Below are positions 39,932 to 51,263 of a stretch of 64,000 bases of DNA, one piece after another. Numbering within the stretch: position 1 is the first letter of the stretch; every line of letters starts with the position of its first letter. The notes beneath the pieces were generated by a model. It was not told the DNA's origin, ran no database searches, and saw nothing but the letters and a program-made list of their open reading frames with translations. The position numbers and the translations under genes were made by a program. The stretch comes from Stappia sp. 28M-7 (GTDB lineage Bacteria > Pseudomonadota > Alphaproteobacteria > Rhizobiales > Stappiaceae): the NCBI RefSeq assembly GCF_014252955.1, contig NZ_JACMIA010000001.1, positions 4,114,258 through 4,178,257 on the forward strand, given 5' to 3'.

Positions 39932-40681
39932 TCAGGCCGCCGTGAGGCGGGCCAGCGTTTCCTCGTCCACGTCGAAGTTCGAGTAGACGTTCTGCACGTC
40001 GTCGTCGTCTTCCAGCAGGCCGATCAGCTTCAGCATGGTCTGGGCCTTGTCGGCATCGACCGGGGTCAGCGTCTGCGGCTTCCACACGGCCTTGACGGTC
40101 TCGGCCTCGCCGAGGGTCTCTTCCAGCGCCTTGGACACCTCACCCAGGTCCTCGAAGGCGCAGGTGATCACGTGGCTGTTCTCGTCGGACTGCACATCCT
40201 CCGCGCCGGCCTCGATGGCGGCCTCGAGCATGGCATCTGCAGTGCCGGCCGCGGCCGGATAGACGATCTCGCCGATACGGTCGAACATGAAGGCGACCGA
40301 ACCGGTCTCGCCCATCGAGCCGCCGCACTTGGAGAAGTAGGAGCGCACGTTGGAGGCCGAGCGGTTTCGGTTGTCCGTCAGCAGCTCCACGATCACCGCG
40401 ACGCCCGCCGGGCCGTAGCCCTCGTAGCGGAGCTCTTCGTAATTGTCGCCATCGCCGGCCTGGGACTTGTTGATGGCCCGCTGGATGTTGTCCTTGGGCA
40501 TCGACTGGGCCTTGGCATTCTGCACGGCCAGGCGAAGGCGCGGATTGGAGTTGATGTCCGGTCCGCCCATCTTCGCCGCGACCGTGATCTCCTTCGACAG
40601 CTTGGAGAAGATCTTCGAGCGGACGGCGTCCTGACGGCCCTTCCGATGCATGATGTTCTTAAATTGGGAATGTCCGGCCAT
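39932..40681 (-). CDS. yebC: YebC/PmpR-family protein
   Basis: Members of this family act in translation of difficult motifs or as transcription regulators. The 249-residue protein starts [17 protein letters not shown] and continues with [20 protein letters not shown], both family hallmarks. The acidic C-terminal region ([20 protein letters not shown]) is also typical. The frame is open upstream but ATG 40681 is the family start. It is commonly found before ruvCAB, as here. Confidence 0.93.
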   Translation of the reverse strand: MAGHSQFKNIMHRKGRQDAVRSKIFSKLSKEITVAAKMGGPDINSNPRLRLAVQNAKAQSMPKDNIQRAINKSQAGDGDNYEELRYEGYGPAGVAVIVELLTDNRNRSASNVRSYFSKCGGSMGETGSVAFMFDRIGEIVYPAAAGTADAMLEAAIEAGAEDVQSDENSHVITCAFEDLGEVSKALEETLGEAETVKAVWKPQTLTPVDADKAQTMLKLIGLLEDDDDVQNVYSNFDVDEETLARLTAA

Positions 40682-40905
40682 GTCGCTTCCTGGTCTTGTC
40701 GGGAACGCCGGCGGTCTCGGCCGCGATCGCGCGCGGCCCGGACACGGTCTCCAGGCGCGTTCCTCCTGGATTGATGTCGGGCGGGCGGAGCGGATCGGGC
40801 GCAGCCGAACCGGGTCTGCCTGCAATCTCAAAAGATCGGCGCGTTATAGGCTGCAGCAGGGAGAAAATCCAGCATCCGCTGGCGACCCCGGCAAAGCCTT
40901 TTGCC

Positions 40906-41733
40906 TCAACCCGCCGTCCAGAACGAAGGCAATGCCCGGGCGAGCCGGCCTCCCAGCCGCACCGGTTCCACCGCCGTGGCAAGGCCGGTTGCATCATCCA
41001 CCTCGACCGCGACCCCGCAGACCGTCGCATCGCCCGTGGCCGGGGTGAAGCGGCCGGACGGGATCTTGCGCAGGAAACGGGAGATCGGCTCGTCCTTTTC
41101 CATGCCGAGGACGGAATCGTAGTCGCCGCACATGCCGGCATCGCTCATGTAGGCGGTGCCGCCGGGAAGGATCTGATGGTCGGCGGTGGGCACATGCGTG
41201 TGCGTTCCCACCACCAGCGTCGCCCGTCCGTCGACGAAATGCGCCAGCGCCTGCTTCTCGCTGGTCGCCTCCGCATGCATGTCGATGACGATGGCATCGG
41301 CCACCTGTCCGAGCGGCGTCGCGTCGAGCACCCGCTCCACCGCCAGGAAAGGATCATCGAGGCTGTCCATGAACACCCGGCCCATGGCATTCATCACCAG
41401 CACCCTTGCGCCATTGCGCGCGGTGAACAGGTTGGCGCCGCGCCCAGGCGCCCCTTGCGGGAAGTTCAGGGGCCGCAACAGGCGGTCCTGCCGCTCGATA
41501 TAGACGAGCGTGTCGCGCTGGTCCCACACGTGATTGCCGGTGGTGACGACATCCGCCCCCGCGTCCAGCACGTCCTGCAGGATCTCCTCGGTGATGCCGA
41601 AACCGGCCGCGGCGTTCTCGCCGTTGACGATGACGAAGTCGATGGAATGGCGCTCGACCAGTCCCGGCAGCACGTCGGTCGCCGCCTGTCGGCCGCTGCG
41701 GCCGACGAGATCACCCAGAAACAGCAGCCTCAT
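40906..41733 (-). CDS. TIGR00282-family metallophosphoesterase (YmdB-like)
   Basis: The 275-residue protein is a calcineurin-like phosphoesterase of the YmdB group, which can hydrolyse cyclic nucleotides. Metal ligands are visible in LFLGDLVGRSG (Asp near residue 7), FVIVNGENAAAGFG (Asn/Glu), TGNHVWDQ and VGTHTHVPTADH. It lacks a signal peptide. The ATG overlaps the stop of the cyclo-ligase gene (ATGA at 41730-41733). A link to the two nucleotide cyclases in the window is possible but only by inference. The 224 bp between it and yebC hold no feature I can support. Confidence 0.88.
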   Translation of the reverse strand: MRLLFLGDLVGRSGRQAATDVLPGLVERHSIDFVIVNGENAAAGFGITEEILQDVLDAGADVVTTGNHVWDQRDTLVYIERQDRLLRPLNFPQGAPGRGANLFTARNGARVLVMNAMGRVFMDSLDDPFLAVERVLDATPLGQVADAIVIDMHAEATSEKQALAHFVDGRATLVVGTHTHVPTADHQILPGGTAYMSDAGMCGDYDSVLGMEKDEPISRFLRKIPSGRFTPATGDATVCGVAVEVDDATGLATAVEPVRLGGRLARALPSFWTAG

Positions 41734-42353
41734 GCCCGATCGGGTCCTTCCAGTTGGACGAAGCCGCGCTCGGTCAGGATCCGGTCGAGACGGCGGTCGT
41801 GGTTTTCCTCCGGCACGCTTTCCACTTCCTGCAGCGAAAAGGCAATACCGACGGTGGCCGGCGGCGCTCCGCGTTCCGCGCCGATGCGCGCGATGGCCCG
41901 GTCGTAATAGCCCCGACCGTAGCCGATCCGGCCGCCGCGCCTGTCGAAGGCGGCCAGTGGAACCAGCATGCAGTCGGGCACGAGGACATCAGAGTCGGCC
42001 GGCGGTTCGGCCGTCCCGAACCCGGCCGGCACCAGCACGGTCTCGCGAGTCAGCCGGCGGAACACCAGGTCTCCGTCGACGATGGCCGGCAGGCACAGCG
42101 CATGCCCGCGGACGCGCAATGCGTCCATCAGAGGGCGAGGGTCGATCTCGTCGCGGATCGGCCAGAAGCCGGAGACGATGGCACCGGGCGGAAAGGCCAG
42201 CGCATCCACTGCATCGGCCAGCGCCAGGCCGCCCTCGATGCGCGCCTGGACGGCGAGACCTGCGCGGCGTCCGAGCGCCTCCTTGCGGCGCAGGGATTTG
42301 CGCTCGCGCAGCGCGCGGATGTCTTGCGGAAGATCGGTGTCGGGAAAGATCAA
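41730..42353 (-). CDS. fau: 5-formyltetrahydrofolate cyclo-ligase
   Basis: The enzyme converts 5-formyl-THF to 5,10-methenyl-THF using ATP. The 207-residue protein has an N-terminal DIRALRERKSLRRKEAL helix and the family motif GRIGYGRGYYDRAIA, which binds phosphate and substrate. VPLAAFDRRGGR lies just before it. The gene follows a 6S RNA region, as ygfA does in many proteobacteria. Its TGA overlaps the next ATG. Confidence 0.9.
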   Translation of the reverse strand: MIFPDTDLPQDIRALRERKSLRRKEALGRRAGLAVQARIEGGLALADAVDALAFPPGAIVSGFWPIRDEIDPRPLMDALRVRGHALCLPAIVDGDLVFRRLTRETVLVPAGFGTAEPPADSDVLVPDCMLVPLAAFDRRGGRIGYGRGYYDRAIARIGAERGAPPATVGIAFSLQEVESVPEENHDRRLDRILTERGFVQLEGPDRA

Positions 42354-42419
42354 GCGTCGCGCTCCCGGATGCGGCGGCCGAAGGGGCTGCCGACGCTCCG
42401 TCCAGGGCGACGGCGAACG

Positions 42420-42585
42420 AGGAAGATGACGTGGCCACCTCGGCCGTTGGAGGTTGCAATCCCGGGAAACCTACAGAGTAGGTGGGCGCCGTATACTCCA
42501 GCCCACGGGCCGGAGCAGGAACAGCTCCCTAGGGATGCGTAAGGCCCCGGGGATATGTCTCCTGACGCACCGCGCAGCCACGCCA
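42420..42585 (-). ncRNA. ssrS: 6S RNA (candidate)
   Basis: The 324-bp gap between zapA and the cyclo-ligase gene is where 6S RNA sits in many proteobacteria. On the minus strand the sequence can fold as a long rod. The apical stem GTGGGC/GCCCAC is at plus 42482-42487 and 42501-42506, with a smaller CCTA/TAGG hairpin nearby. A terminal pairing of GGAGA near the 5' end with TCTTC near the 3' end is possible. No ORF fits. Ends are approximate. Confidence 0.65.
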
Positions 42586-42591
42586 ACCCCG

Positions 42592-42620
42592 ATATAGGGT
42601 CGCTTTGCCGTGAAATACAA
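42592..42620 (-). promoter_or_regulatory. Candidate promoter of 6S RNA
   Basis: On the minus strand TTGTAT (plus 42615-42620) and CTATAT (plus 42592-42597) are separated by 17 bp, placing a start near 42585 at the 5' side of the 6S candidate. Confidence 0.5.
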
Positions 42621-42677
42621 CACACGTTTTCGCATGGCCGGCCGGCAGGGCTGAAGCGTGCCTGCGACCGTGTGCGG

Positions 42678-43055
42678 TCAGGCATCCGCCGGTCGCATGG
42701 ATCGCGCCAGGCCGTCGGCCAGCGCCTCAATCCGCTCGGCCGCCGTGACGATCTTGCCGGCAAGTTCCGCGTCGTTGCGCGCCGCGCTGTCCAGTGCCGC
42801 CCGCCGCGCCTCGCGCAGGCTGTCCACCTCGTCCTGCAGCGCCGCGAGCCGGCGCTCGCGCTCCGCCAGTTCGTCGGTGACCATGATCCCGGCCATCACG
42901 GTCAGGCGCAGGTCGCCGATTTCGCCGAAACTGCCGCGCAGGCTGTCGATGGCACTGTCGAAGCGGCGGGCAAGCGCGGTCAGCCGCTCTTCCTCGCCAT
43001 CGTCGCAGGCCATGCGGAAGCTGCGTCCGTTGATCGTCACGATTATCTGAGCCAT
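42678..43055 (-). CDS. zapA: Cell-division protein ZapA
   Basis: ZapA binds and bundles FtsZ filaments at the division site. The 125-residue protein has the start AQIIVTINGRSFRMACDDGEEERLTALA with the conserved folding core. A long C-terminal coiled coil follows (ERERRLAALQDEVDSLREA). Length is usual. It follows the DUF4164 gene by 12 bp and precedes the 6S RNA region, a typical alphaproteobacterial arrangement. Confidence 0.9.
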   Translation of the reverse strand: MAQIIVTINGRSFRMACDDGEEERLTALARRFDSAIDSLRGSFGEIGDLRLTVMAGIMVTDELAERERRLAALQDEVDSLREARRAALDSAARNDAELAGKIVTAAERIEALADGLARSMRPADA

Positions 43056-43067
43056 CGCCTCGTCGCC

Positions 43068-43418
43068 TCAGCCGCCATGCGTCTCGAGCACGGAGCGGAT
43101 CGATTCCATTGCCGACACCAGCCGTCGCGACACTTCGCGATTGGCATCCTCCAGCCGGGCGACACGCGCCTCGGCCGTGTCCAGTGTCGCGGCCAGCGAG
43201 GACCGGTCCTCGCCCAGCCGCTGCAGCTCTTCCTGCAGTCCGCCCAGCGACATGTCCGATTCCAGCCGCCGTTGCACCGCCGCGTCGAGCCGCGAAACGG
43301 CACGGGCCAGCCGCTCGAGCGCTGCATCCACGCTGGCGCCGGACCCTGCCGCGGACGCGACCGGCCGGGTCTCGTCCCCGCCCGACTGCCCCCCGGAAAG
43401 TCCCGACGTATCGTCCAT
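43068..43418 (-). CDS. DUF4164-family coiled-coil protein
   Basis: This small 116-residue protein has a Ser/Gly-rich N-terminal 40 residues and a coiled coil over the rest (ALERLARAVSRLDAAVQRRLE, LEDANREVSRRLVSAMESI). Proteins of this family are found next to zapA in Rhizobiales, and an accessory role in Z-ring regulation is plausible but not shown. The gene starts a zapA transcript that is divergent from tkt. Confidence 0.75.
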   Translation of the reverse strand: MDDTSGLSGGQSGGDETRPVASAAGSGASVDAALERLARAVSRLDAAVQRRLESDMSLGGLQEELQRLGEDRSSLAATLDTAEARVARLEDANREVSRRLVSAMESIRSVLETHGG

Positions 43419-43819
43419 TCCACCCCCTTGTGGATTCGCTGTGCGCTCAATGGCGCCCGCGGGCGGAATACCCGCATCCGCCCTCTGCCGCTATACCATT
43501 CCTTGCCGCCCGATGCGAGATCGACGGATGCGCGCCCTTCCCCCCGGGTCTCCGGCCATCCGCTTTGTTGACTCGCCCAAGGTTCCTGATATTTGTCGAG
43601 CCGCTTCGGCGGGGTCCGGTGAAAACCGGTCGCAACCGCCGAAAAACCGATATCGCCGGCGGCCCGGACACGACCCGCACCGACCCGTCCCGAGCGGGCG
43701 CAGCACCTCCCCGCAGCGCCAGCCAGGGACAGGCCGGATGTCGGAACCGGGGCCCGTGCGGTGCCCGCATCACGGACGAGTAGCCCGCGTGGGCCGCCGA
43801 CAGGGACGAACGGAATCAG
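43419..43819. other. Divergent intergenic region between DUF4164/zapA and tkt
   Basis: These 401 bp have no credible gene; open frames here lack start context and homology. It must hold promoters for both directions. The only clear signal is a TTGACT/TATTTG pair toward tkt. Confidence 0.5.
43568..43595 (+). promoter_or_regulatory. Candidate tkt promoter
   Basis: TTGACT (43568-43573) and TATTTG (43590-43595) are spaced by 16 bp, about 225 bp before the tkt ATG. The -10 match is partial. Confidence 0.35.
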
Positions 43820-45802
43820 ATGATCGATCTCGAAAAGCACAATCGCATGGCCAATGCGATCCGTTTCCTCGCAGCAGATGCCGTGGAAGCGGCCAAGTCC
43901 GGCCACCCCGGCCTGCCCATGGGCGCGGCCGATATCGCGACCGTGCTGTTCACCCAGGTCATGCACTACGACCCGACCCGCCCGGACTGGCCGGACCGTG
44001 ACCGGTTCATCCTGTCGGCCGGCCACGGCTCGATGCTGCTCTATGCGGTGCACTACCTGCTCGGCTCCGAGGACTTCACCCTCGACCAGCTGAAGAAGTT
44101 CCGTCAGATCGGCGCGCTGACCGCCGGCCATCCCGAGTTCGGCCACGGCGCCGGCATCGAGACGACCACCGGACCGCTCGGCCAGGGCCTTGCCAATGCC
44201 GTCGGCATGGCGATCTCCGAGCGTCATCTGCGCGAGACGTTCGGCGACGACCTCACCGACCACTACACCTACGTGCTGGCCGGCGACGGCTGCCTGATGG
44301 AAGGCATCAGCCAGGAGGCGATCTCGCTCGCCGGTCACCTGAAGCTCGACCGTCTGATCGTCATCTGGGACGACAACGGCATCTCCATCGACGGCAAGGT
44401 GTCGCTTACCGACAGCACCAACCAGCTGGAGCGCTTCGAGGCCAGCGGCTGGGCGACCGTCGCCATCGACGGCCACGACCCGGCAGCCATCGCCGCCGCC
44501 CTGGCCAAGGCGCGCGAGAACGACCGCCCGACCCTGATCGCCGCCAAGACCACCATCGGCTTCGGCGCCCCGAACAAGGCCGGCTCAGAGAAGGTCCACG
44601 GATCGCCGCTCGGCGCCGAGGAACTGGCCGCGACCCGCAAGGCGCTCGGCTGGGCCCATGAGGCCTTCGACGTTCCCAGCGACATTCTCGACGCCTGGCG
44701 CATTGCCGGCCTGCGTTCCGGCCAGGCCCGCAAGGAGTGGGAAAAGCGTCTTGCCGCCGCCGACACTGAGCTGCGCTCCGAGTTCGAGCGCCGTCTGCGC
44801 GGCGACCTGCCGTCCGGTTTCGCCGACGCGATGGCGAAGCTGAAGAAGCAGATCGCCCAGGACAAGCCGACCATGGCGACCCGCAAGGCCTCCGAATATG
44901 TGCTCGGCACGATCACCAAGGTGGTGCCGGAGACCATCGGCGGCTCCGCCGACCTGACCGGCTCGAACAACACCAAGACGGCCGACACCGCCCCGATCAC
45001 GCCGGACGACTTCACCGGCCGCTACCTGCACTGGGGCATCCGCGAGCACGGCATGGCCGCCGCGATGAACGGCATGGCGCTGCATGGCGGCACCATTCCC
45101 TATTCCGGCACCTTCCTGGTGTTCTCCGACTATGCCCGCCCGGCCATCCGCCTTGCGGCCCTGATGCGCCAGCGCGTCATCCACGTGATGACCCATGACA
45201 GCATCGGCCTGGGTGAGGACGGCCCGACCCACCAGCCGGTCGAGCACTACGCGGCGCTTCGTGCGATCCCGAACCTCGATTTCTACCGCCCGGCCGACGT
45301 CACCGAGACGCTGGAATGCTGGCAGCTGGCACTGGAAGCCGAGGAAACGCCGAGCGTTCTCGCGCTGACGCGTCAGAACCTGCCGCCGGTGCGCACGAGC
45401 TACGAGACCGAGAACCTGTCCGCCCGCGGCGCCTATGTGGTCGCCGACAGCGACGAGGCGCCCGAGGTCACCATCTTTGCCTCCGGTTCGGAGGTCGAGA
45501 TCGCCCTCAAGGCCCGCGAGACCCTGGAAGCCGCCGGCACCGCGACCCGCGTCGTCTCCGTGCCCTGCATGGAGCGCTTCGAGCGCCAGTCGGCCGACTA
45601 CCGGGCCGACATCGCCGGCTCGGCAAAGGTCAAGGTCGCCATCGAGGCCGGCATTCGCATGGGCTGGGACGCGATCATCGGTTCGGACGGCATCTTCATC
45701 GGCATGACCGGTTTCGGCGCGAGCGGCCCCTACCAGGAGCTCTACCGCCACTTCGGCATCACGCCGGAAGCGGTCGTCGCTGCGGTCAACGCCCGCCTGT
45801 AA
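43820..45802 (+). CDS. tkt: Transketolase
   Basis: Transketolase moves two-carbon units between pentose and triose/hexose phosphates with thiamine diphosphate. The 660-residue protein shows [21 protein letters not shown], the cofactor motif [13 protein letters not shown] with the metal ligand Asn in DDNG, and [18 protein letters not shown] from the second subunit half. The C-terminal domain ends at full length. ATG 43820 follows GGAA. It heads a same-strand run of tkt, cyclase, gap, pgk and aldolase genes. Confidence 0.95.
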   Translation: MIDLEKHNRMANAIRFLAADAVEAAKSGHPGLPMGAADIATVLFTQVMHYDPTRPDWPDRDRFILSAGHGSMLLYAVHYLLGSEDFTLDQLKKFRQIGALTAGHPEFGHGAGIETTTGPLGQGLANAVGMAISERHLRETFGDDLTDHYTYVLAGDGCLMEGISQEAISLAGHLKLDRLIVIWDDNGISIDGKVSLTDSTNQLERFEASGWATVAIDGHDPAAIAAALAKARENDRPTLIAAKTTIGFGAPNKAGSEKVHGSPLGAEELAATRKALGWAHEAFDVPSDILDAWRIAGLRSGQARKEWEKRLAAADTELRSEFERRLRGDLPSGFADAMAKLKKQIAQDKPTMATRKASEYVLGTITKVVPETIGGSADLTGSNNTKTADTAPITPDDFTGRYLHWGIREHGMAAAMNGMALHGGTIPYSGTFLVFSDYARPAIRLAALMRQRVIHVMTHDSIGLGEDGPTHQPVEHYAALRAIPNLDFYRPADVTETLECWQLALEAEETPSVLALTRQNLPPVRTSYETENLSARGAYVVADSDEAPEVTIFASGSEVEIALKARETLEAAGTATRVVSVPCMERFERQSADYRADIAGSAKVKVAIEAGIRMGWDAIIGSDGIFIGMTGFGASGPYQELYRHFGITPEAVVAAVNARL

Positions 45803-45829
45803 GCGGCGGTTTCCGGCAAGATCCGGATG

Positions 45830-45851
45830 GGGCGGCGCACCGGCGCCGCCC
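45830..45851 (+). terminator. Hairpin after tkt
   Basis: GGGCGGCGC (45830-45838) pairs with GCGCCGCCC (45843-45851) around ACCG, 28 bp after the stop. The trailing TCTCCTGTC is T-poor, so termination is uncertain. Confidence 0.4.
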
Positions 45852-45918
45852 TCTCCTGTCCGCCGCGCTTGCGCGGCGATCGGCTTGAAGAGGTGTCGAT
45901 TAGCGGGAGATTGCCGAC

Positions 45919-47538
45919 GTGTTGCCCAATACCGGGAAGCACCGTTCCACCCACGCACTCTGGCGCTCCGTCGCCGAGCGGCCGTGGATTCTCGCTCTCG
46001 CGGTCGTTGCGGCCCTCGTGCTGCTGCCCATTGCCGTCTGGCTCGACCTCAGAAACCTCTCCGACGCAGGCCTGACGACCCAGGCCCGCACCCTCAACGC
46101 AATGGTGTCGGAGATCCGCGCCTATTACGGCGCCAATGTCGTCGGCCGCGTCCAGGGCTATACGGGCGATTCCGTTGCCGTTCACAATTACGAGGACGTC
46201 GCCGGGGCGATTCCCATTCCGGCGACGCTGTCGCTGGAACTCGGCGGCGTGATCGCCGGCAGGGGCGGCGGCGATGTCGATTATCGCTTCATCTCCGACC
46301 TTGCCTTCGCCAACCGGGCCCCGCACAAGCTCGATGCGTTCGAGACCGCCGCACTGGCGAGCTTCCGCCAGAGCCGGGCGCCGGATGCGATCGCGACCGA
46401 CTTCTCGGGCTCGCTGTTCGAGCGGCAGATCCGCATGGCCGTTCCGGTGGTGATGGGCCAGGCCTGCGTCTCCTGCCACAACACCCATCCCGAGAGCCCC
46501 AAGCGCGACTGGCAGGTCGGCGACGTGCGCGGCATCCAGGAAATCACGGTCCATCAGCCGATCGCCAGGAACCTCTTCTCCTTCAAGTACCTGTTCCTGT
46601 ACTTCGCCGGGGCCGGAGCCTTCGGCGCCGCCTTTGCCGGGCTGCAGTGGCGCCAGGCCAACGACTTCCGCCGGATGAACACGGAACTGGAGGAGGCGAA
46701 CGGCTTCCTCGCCTCCATCTCCATGAAGATCTCGAAATACCTTTCGCCGCAGATCTACAAGTCGATCTTCTCCGGCGAGAAGGACGTGGTGATCTCCACC
46801 GAGCGCAAGAAGCTCACGATCTTCTTTTCCGACATCAAGGACTTCACCGAGACGGCCGAGCATCTGCAGCCCGAAGAGCTGACCAGCCTGCTCAACGAGT
46901 ATTTCACCGAAATGTCGGCCATCGCCCAGGCCTATGGCGCGACCGTCGACAAGTTCATCGGCGATGCGATCCTCGCCTTCTTCGGCGATCCGGAGACGCG
47001 CGGCGCGCGCGAGGACGCCAATGCCTGCCTCGACATGGCCATCGCGATGCAAAAGCGCATGGCAGAGCTGAAGGCCCAGTGGCGGCGGCGCGGGATCGAA
47101 AAGCCGTTCGAGGTCCGCATGGGCATCAACACCGGCTACTGCAATGTCGGCAATTTCGGCTCGGCGGACCGCATGGACTACACGATCATCGGCGCCGAGG
47201 CGAACCTGGCCGCCCGCCTGCAGGGCATTGCCCAGCCGGGCGGCATTGTCATCTCCTACGAGACCTGGGCCCATGTGCAGGACCGGGTGCGCGTGCGCCG
47301 GCTGGACCCGATCACGCTGAAGGGCATTCCCGGCGAGATCGTGCCCTATGCGGTCGAGGGCCTGCACCAGGTGGAGGCCGCCGCCCCGCAGACGATCAAC
47401 GAGGAAGACGAAGGCCTCGTCCTGCATCTCGACATTGCAAAACTCGATGCGGAAGCCCGGCGCAAGGCCGAGGCCGTGCTCGAAAAGGCCCTCGGCGCGG
47501 TGCGGATGCAGGAGCGCGGGAAGGACGACAAGACCTGA
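45919..47538 (+). CDS. Class III nucleotide cyclase with DUF3365 haem-type sensor domain
   Basis: This 539-residue membrane protein has a first helix at about 24-43. An extracytoplasmic region (about 45-215) holds a CxxCH motif (Cys183, Cys186, His187 in [10 protein letters not shown]) of the Tll0287-like/DUF3365 type, where c-type haem can be attached. A second helix lies near 220-240, then a linker and a cyclase domain (about 295-480) with metal Asp305 in FFSDIKDFT and Asp349 in [10 protein letters not shown]. The NLAARLQ segment carries the catalytic Asn and Arg. It lies between tkt and gap on the same strand. Redox or ligand control of cAMP is inferred. Confidence 0.85.
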   Translation: MLPNTGKHRSTHALWRSVAERPWILALAVVAALVLLPIAVWLDLRNLSDAGLTTQARTLNAMVSEIRAYYGANVVGRVQGYTGDSVAVHNYEDVAGAIPIPATLSLELGGVIAGRGGGDVDYRFISDLAFANRAPHKLDAFETAALASFRQSRAPDAIATDFSGSLFERQIRMAVPVVMGQACVSCHNTHPESPKRDWQVGDVRGIQEITVHQPIARNLFSFKYLFLYFAGAGAFGAAFAGLQWRQANDFRRMNTELEEANGFLASISMKISKYLSPQIYKSIFSGEKDVVISTERKKLTIFFSDIKDFTETAEHLQPEELTSLLNEYFTEMSAIAQAYGATVDKFIGDAILAFFGDPETRGAREDANACLDMAIAMQKRMAELKAQWRRRGIEKPFEVRMGINTGYCNVGNFGSADRMDYTIIGAEANLAARLQGIAQPGGIVISYETWAHVQDRVRVRRLDPITLKGIPGEIVPYAVEGLHQVEAAAPQTINEEDEGLVLHLDIAKLDAEARRKAEAVLEKALGAVRMQERGKDDKT

Positions 47539-47732
47539 GCCATGCAGACGCATCGGCGAGATATGTTGCCGGACCCCGTTGCATCCGTGACGAGGCTTCG
47601 GTAACCAGCCATCGGGCGCCGCAAAACGGCGCTCCAAAGACCACGGGAGCCGGACAACACATCCTTGGATCGACCGGCTCGACCAGATCAATCGCCCAAG
47701 GAATGCGGTTCGCCGCCACAGGAGAGACAAGC

Positions 47733-48740
<1,008 letters not shown>

Positions 48741-48806
48741 ATTGGCAGCAGCGGCCGGCGCCCTTCGCGCCGGCCGTCGCACATGAGACATCCAGGCGAG
48801 CGATCC

Positions 48807-50000
48807 ATGACCTTCAAGACCCTTGACGATCTCGGCAACCTGTCCGGCCGTCGCGCGCTGGTGCGCGTCGACCTGAACGTGCCGATGGACGGCAACCGGG
48901 TGACCGACACGACCCGCATCGACCGGGTGCTGCCGACCATCCGCGAGCTCGCCGACAAGGGCGCTCGGGTCGTGCTGCTCGCCCATTTCGGCCGCCCCAA
49001 GGGCGCCGTGATGCCGGAGATGAGCCTGGCGCCCGTCGCCGCGGCCCTGACCGAGCGGCTCGGCCGGCCGGTTGCCTTCGCCGCCGACTGCATCGGCGAT
49101 CTTGCCGCCTCCGTCATCGACGGGCTGAAGGACGGCGACGTCGCGCTGCTCGAGAACACCCGCTTCCATGCGGGCGAGGAAAAGAACGACGGCGCCTTCG
49201 CCGACGCGCTGGCCGCGCTCGGCGATCTCTATGTCAACGACGCCTTCTCCGCCGCCCACCGCGCGCATGCCTCGACCGAAGGGCTGGCCCGCCGCCTGCC
49301 CGCCTATGCCGGCCGCACCATGCAGGCGGAGCTGGAGGCCCTCGCCTCCGCCCTGACCACGCCCGTTCGTCCGGTGCTCGCCGTGGTCGGCGGCGCCAAG
49401 GTCTCCTCCAAGATCGACCTGCTCGAGAACCTCGTGAAGAAGGTCGACATGCTGGTGATCGGCGGCGGCATGGCCAACACCTTCCTGGCCGCACAGGGCA
49501 AGTCGGTCGGCAAGTCGCTATGCGAGCACGATCTGGCCGACACCGCGCGGCGGATCATGGATGCGGCAGCCGCTGCGGGCTGCGAGATCGTCCTGCCGGT
49601 CGACGCCGTCGTCGCACGCGAGTTCAAGGCGGGCGCGGCCAGCGAGACCGTCTCGGTCGATGCGGTGCCGGCCGATGCCATGATCCTCGATGTCGGCGCT
49701 GCCTCCATCGACAATGTCCGCGCCAAGATCGACACGGCCGCCACCCTGGTGTGGAACGGCCCGCTCGGCGCGTTCGAGATCGAGCCCTTCGACACGGCCA
49801 CGGTCGCCGCGGCACGCCACGCCGCCGCGCGCAGCCGTGACGGCTCGCTGACGACGGTCGCCGGCGGCGGCGACACCGTCGCTGCGCTCAACCATGCCGG
49901 CGTTGCCGACGACTTCTCCTATGTCTCGACCGCCGGCGGTGCCTTCCTCGAATGGCTCGAGGGCAAGGCCCTTCCGGGCGTCGTCGCGCTCGAGAATTAA
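48807..50000 (+). CDS. pgk: Phosphoglycerate kinase
   Basis: PGK makes ATP from 1,3-bisphosphoglycerate. The 397-residue enzyme has [19 protein letters not shown] and the substrate-binding HFGRPKG at the N-terminal half. [18 protein letters not shown] lies in the hinge region and the nucleotide site GGGDTVAAL near the end. ATG 48807 follows AGGCGAG; a longer upstream start is less likely. It lies between gap and the aldolase gene in a glycolytic cluster. Confidence 0.95.
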   Translation: MTFKTLDDLGNLSGRRALVRVDLNVPMDGNRVTDTTRIDRVLPTIRELADKGARVVLLAHFGRPKGAVMPEMSLAPVAAALTERLGRPVAFAADCIGDLAASVIDGLKDGDVALLENTRFHAGEEKNDGAFADALAALGDLYVNDAFSAAHRAHASTEGLARRLPAYAGRTMQAELEALASALTTPVRPVLAVVGGAKVSSKIDLLENLVKKVDMLVIGGGMANTFLAAQGKSVGKSLCEHDLADTARRIMDAAAAAGCEIVLPVDAVVAREFKAGAASETVSVDAVPADAMILDVGAASIDNVRAKIDTAATLVWNGPLGAFEIEPFDTATVAAARHAAARSRDGSLTTVAGGGDTVAALNHAGVADDFSYVSTAGGAFLEWLEGKALPGVVALEN

Positions 50001-50109
50001 TCCTTTCGACGAAACAGCTTGCGCCGCGCCTTCAAAAGCGCGGCGCTTTTGGTAGAAAGCCGCCAACGCAACGCGGCGATGCTTGCAAGCAAGAAGAGGG
50101 TCTCATCGG

Positions 50110-51141
50110 ATGAGTGAACGTCTCGAGGATATCGCACAGGCCATGGTGGCCACCGGTCAGGGCATCCTTGCCGCCGACGAAAGCACCGGTACGATCAAGA
50201 AGCGCTTCGACCAGATCGGCACGGAGAACAGCGAGGACAACCGTCGCGCCTATCGCGAGATGCTGTTCTCCAGCACCGAGGCGATGAACGACTACATCTC
50301 CGGCGTCATCCTGTTCGACGAGACGCTGCGCCAGAAGGCGGCCGACGGCACCCCGTTCGTCGAGATGATCCGCAAGGCCGGCGCCGTTCCGGGCATCAAG
50401 GTCGACAAGGGCGCCAAGCCGCTGGCCGGCTTCCCGAGCGAGACCATCACCGAAGGCCTCGACGGCCTGCGCGAGCGCCTTGCCGAGTATTACGAGCTGG
50501 GCGCGCGTTTCGCCAAGTGGCGTGCGGTCATCGACATCAACGAGGAAGACGGCCTGCCGTCCAGCACCTGCATCCAGGCCAACGCCCATGCGCTGGCCCG
50601 CTATGCGGCCCTGTGCCAGGAAGCCGGCATCGTGCCGATCGTCGAGCCGGAAGTGCTGATGGACGGCCCGTCCGCCGCCCACGACATCGAGACCTGCTAC
50701 GAGGTCACGGAGTGGACGCTGAACACGGTGTTCGCCGAGCTGTTCCAGATGGACATCATGCTCGAGGGCATCATCCTCAAGCCGAACATGATCGTTCCGG
50801 GCAAGAACGCCCCGATCCAGGCCTCGGCCGAGGAAGTCGCCGAGCTGACTCTGCGCTGCCTGAAGGCCACCGTGCCGGCGGCCGTTCCGGGCATCGCCTT
50901 CCTGTCCGGCGGCCAGTCCGACGAGCTGGCGACCGAGCACCTGCACCTGATGAACGCGGCCGGCCCGCTTCCCTGGAAGCTGACCTTCTCCTACGGCCGC
51001 GCGCTGCAGCAGGCCGCGCTGAAGGCGTGGGGCGGCAAGACCGAGAACGTTCCGGCCGGCCAGGCCGCGTTCCTGCACCGCGCCCGCATGAACGGCCTCG
51101 CTGCCAAGGGCGAGTGGGCAAAGTCGCTCGAGACCGCCTGA
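50110..51141 (+). CDS. Class I fructose-bisphosphate aldolase
   Basis: This aldolase cleaves fructose-1,6-bisphosphate by a Schiff-base mechanism. The 343-residue protein starts ERLEDIAQAMVATGQGILAADEST. The likely Schiff-base Lys is residue 224 in GIILKPNMIVPG, and FLSGGQSDELAT is the phosphate-binding segment. It is of the eukaryote-like class I type rather than the zinc-dependent class II often seen in bacteria. ATG 50110 has GAAGAGGG upstream. A clear terminator follows. Confidence 0.93.
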   Translation: MSERLEDIAQAMVATGQGILAADESTGTIKKRFDQIGTENSEDNRRAYREMLFSSTEAMNDYISGVILFDETLRQKAADGTPFVEMIRKAGAVPGIKVDKGAKPLAGFPSETITEGLDGLRERLAEYYELGARFAKWRAVIDINEEDGLPSSTCIQANAHALARYAALCQEAGIVPIVEPEVLMDGPSAAHDIETCYEVTEWTLNTVFAELFQMDIMLEGIILKPNMIVPGKNAPIQASAEEVAELTLRCLKATVPAAVPGIAFLSGGQSDELATEHLHLMNAAGPLPWKLTFSYGRALQQAALKAWGGKTENVPAGQAAFLHRARMNGLAAKGEWAKSLETA

Positions 51142-51173
51142 CCGGACACCGATCCGACTGGCAAGCTTGACGA

Positions 51174-51197
51174 GAGGGGCGGTTTCGCCCCTCTTTT
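51174..51197 (+). terminator. Intrinsic terminator after aldolase gene
   Basis: GAGGGGCG (51174-51181) and CGCCCCTC (51186-51193) form a stem with loop GTTT followed by TTTT, 33 bp after the stop codon. Confidence 0.85.
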
Positions 51198-51263
51198 GCC
51201 GTGATCGCCCCTCATTCCGGGACGGGTTCCAATTGCCCGGCCCACGAAGCGGAAGGATGCGCC

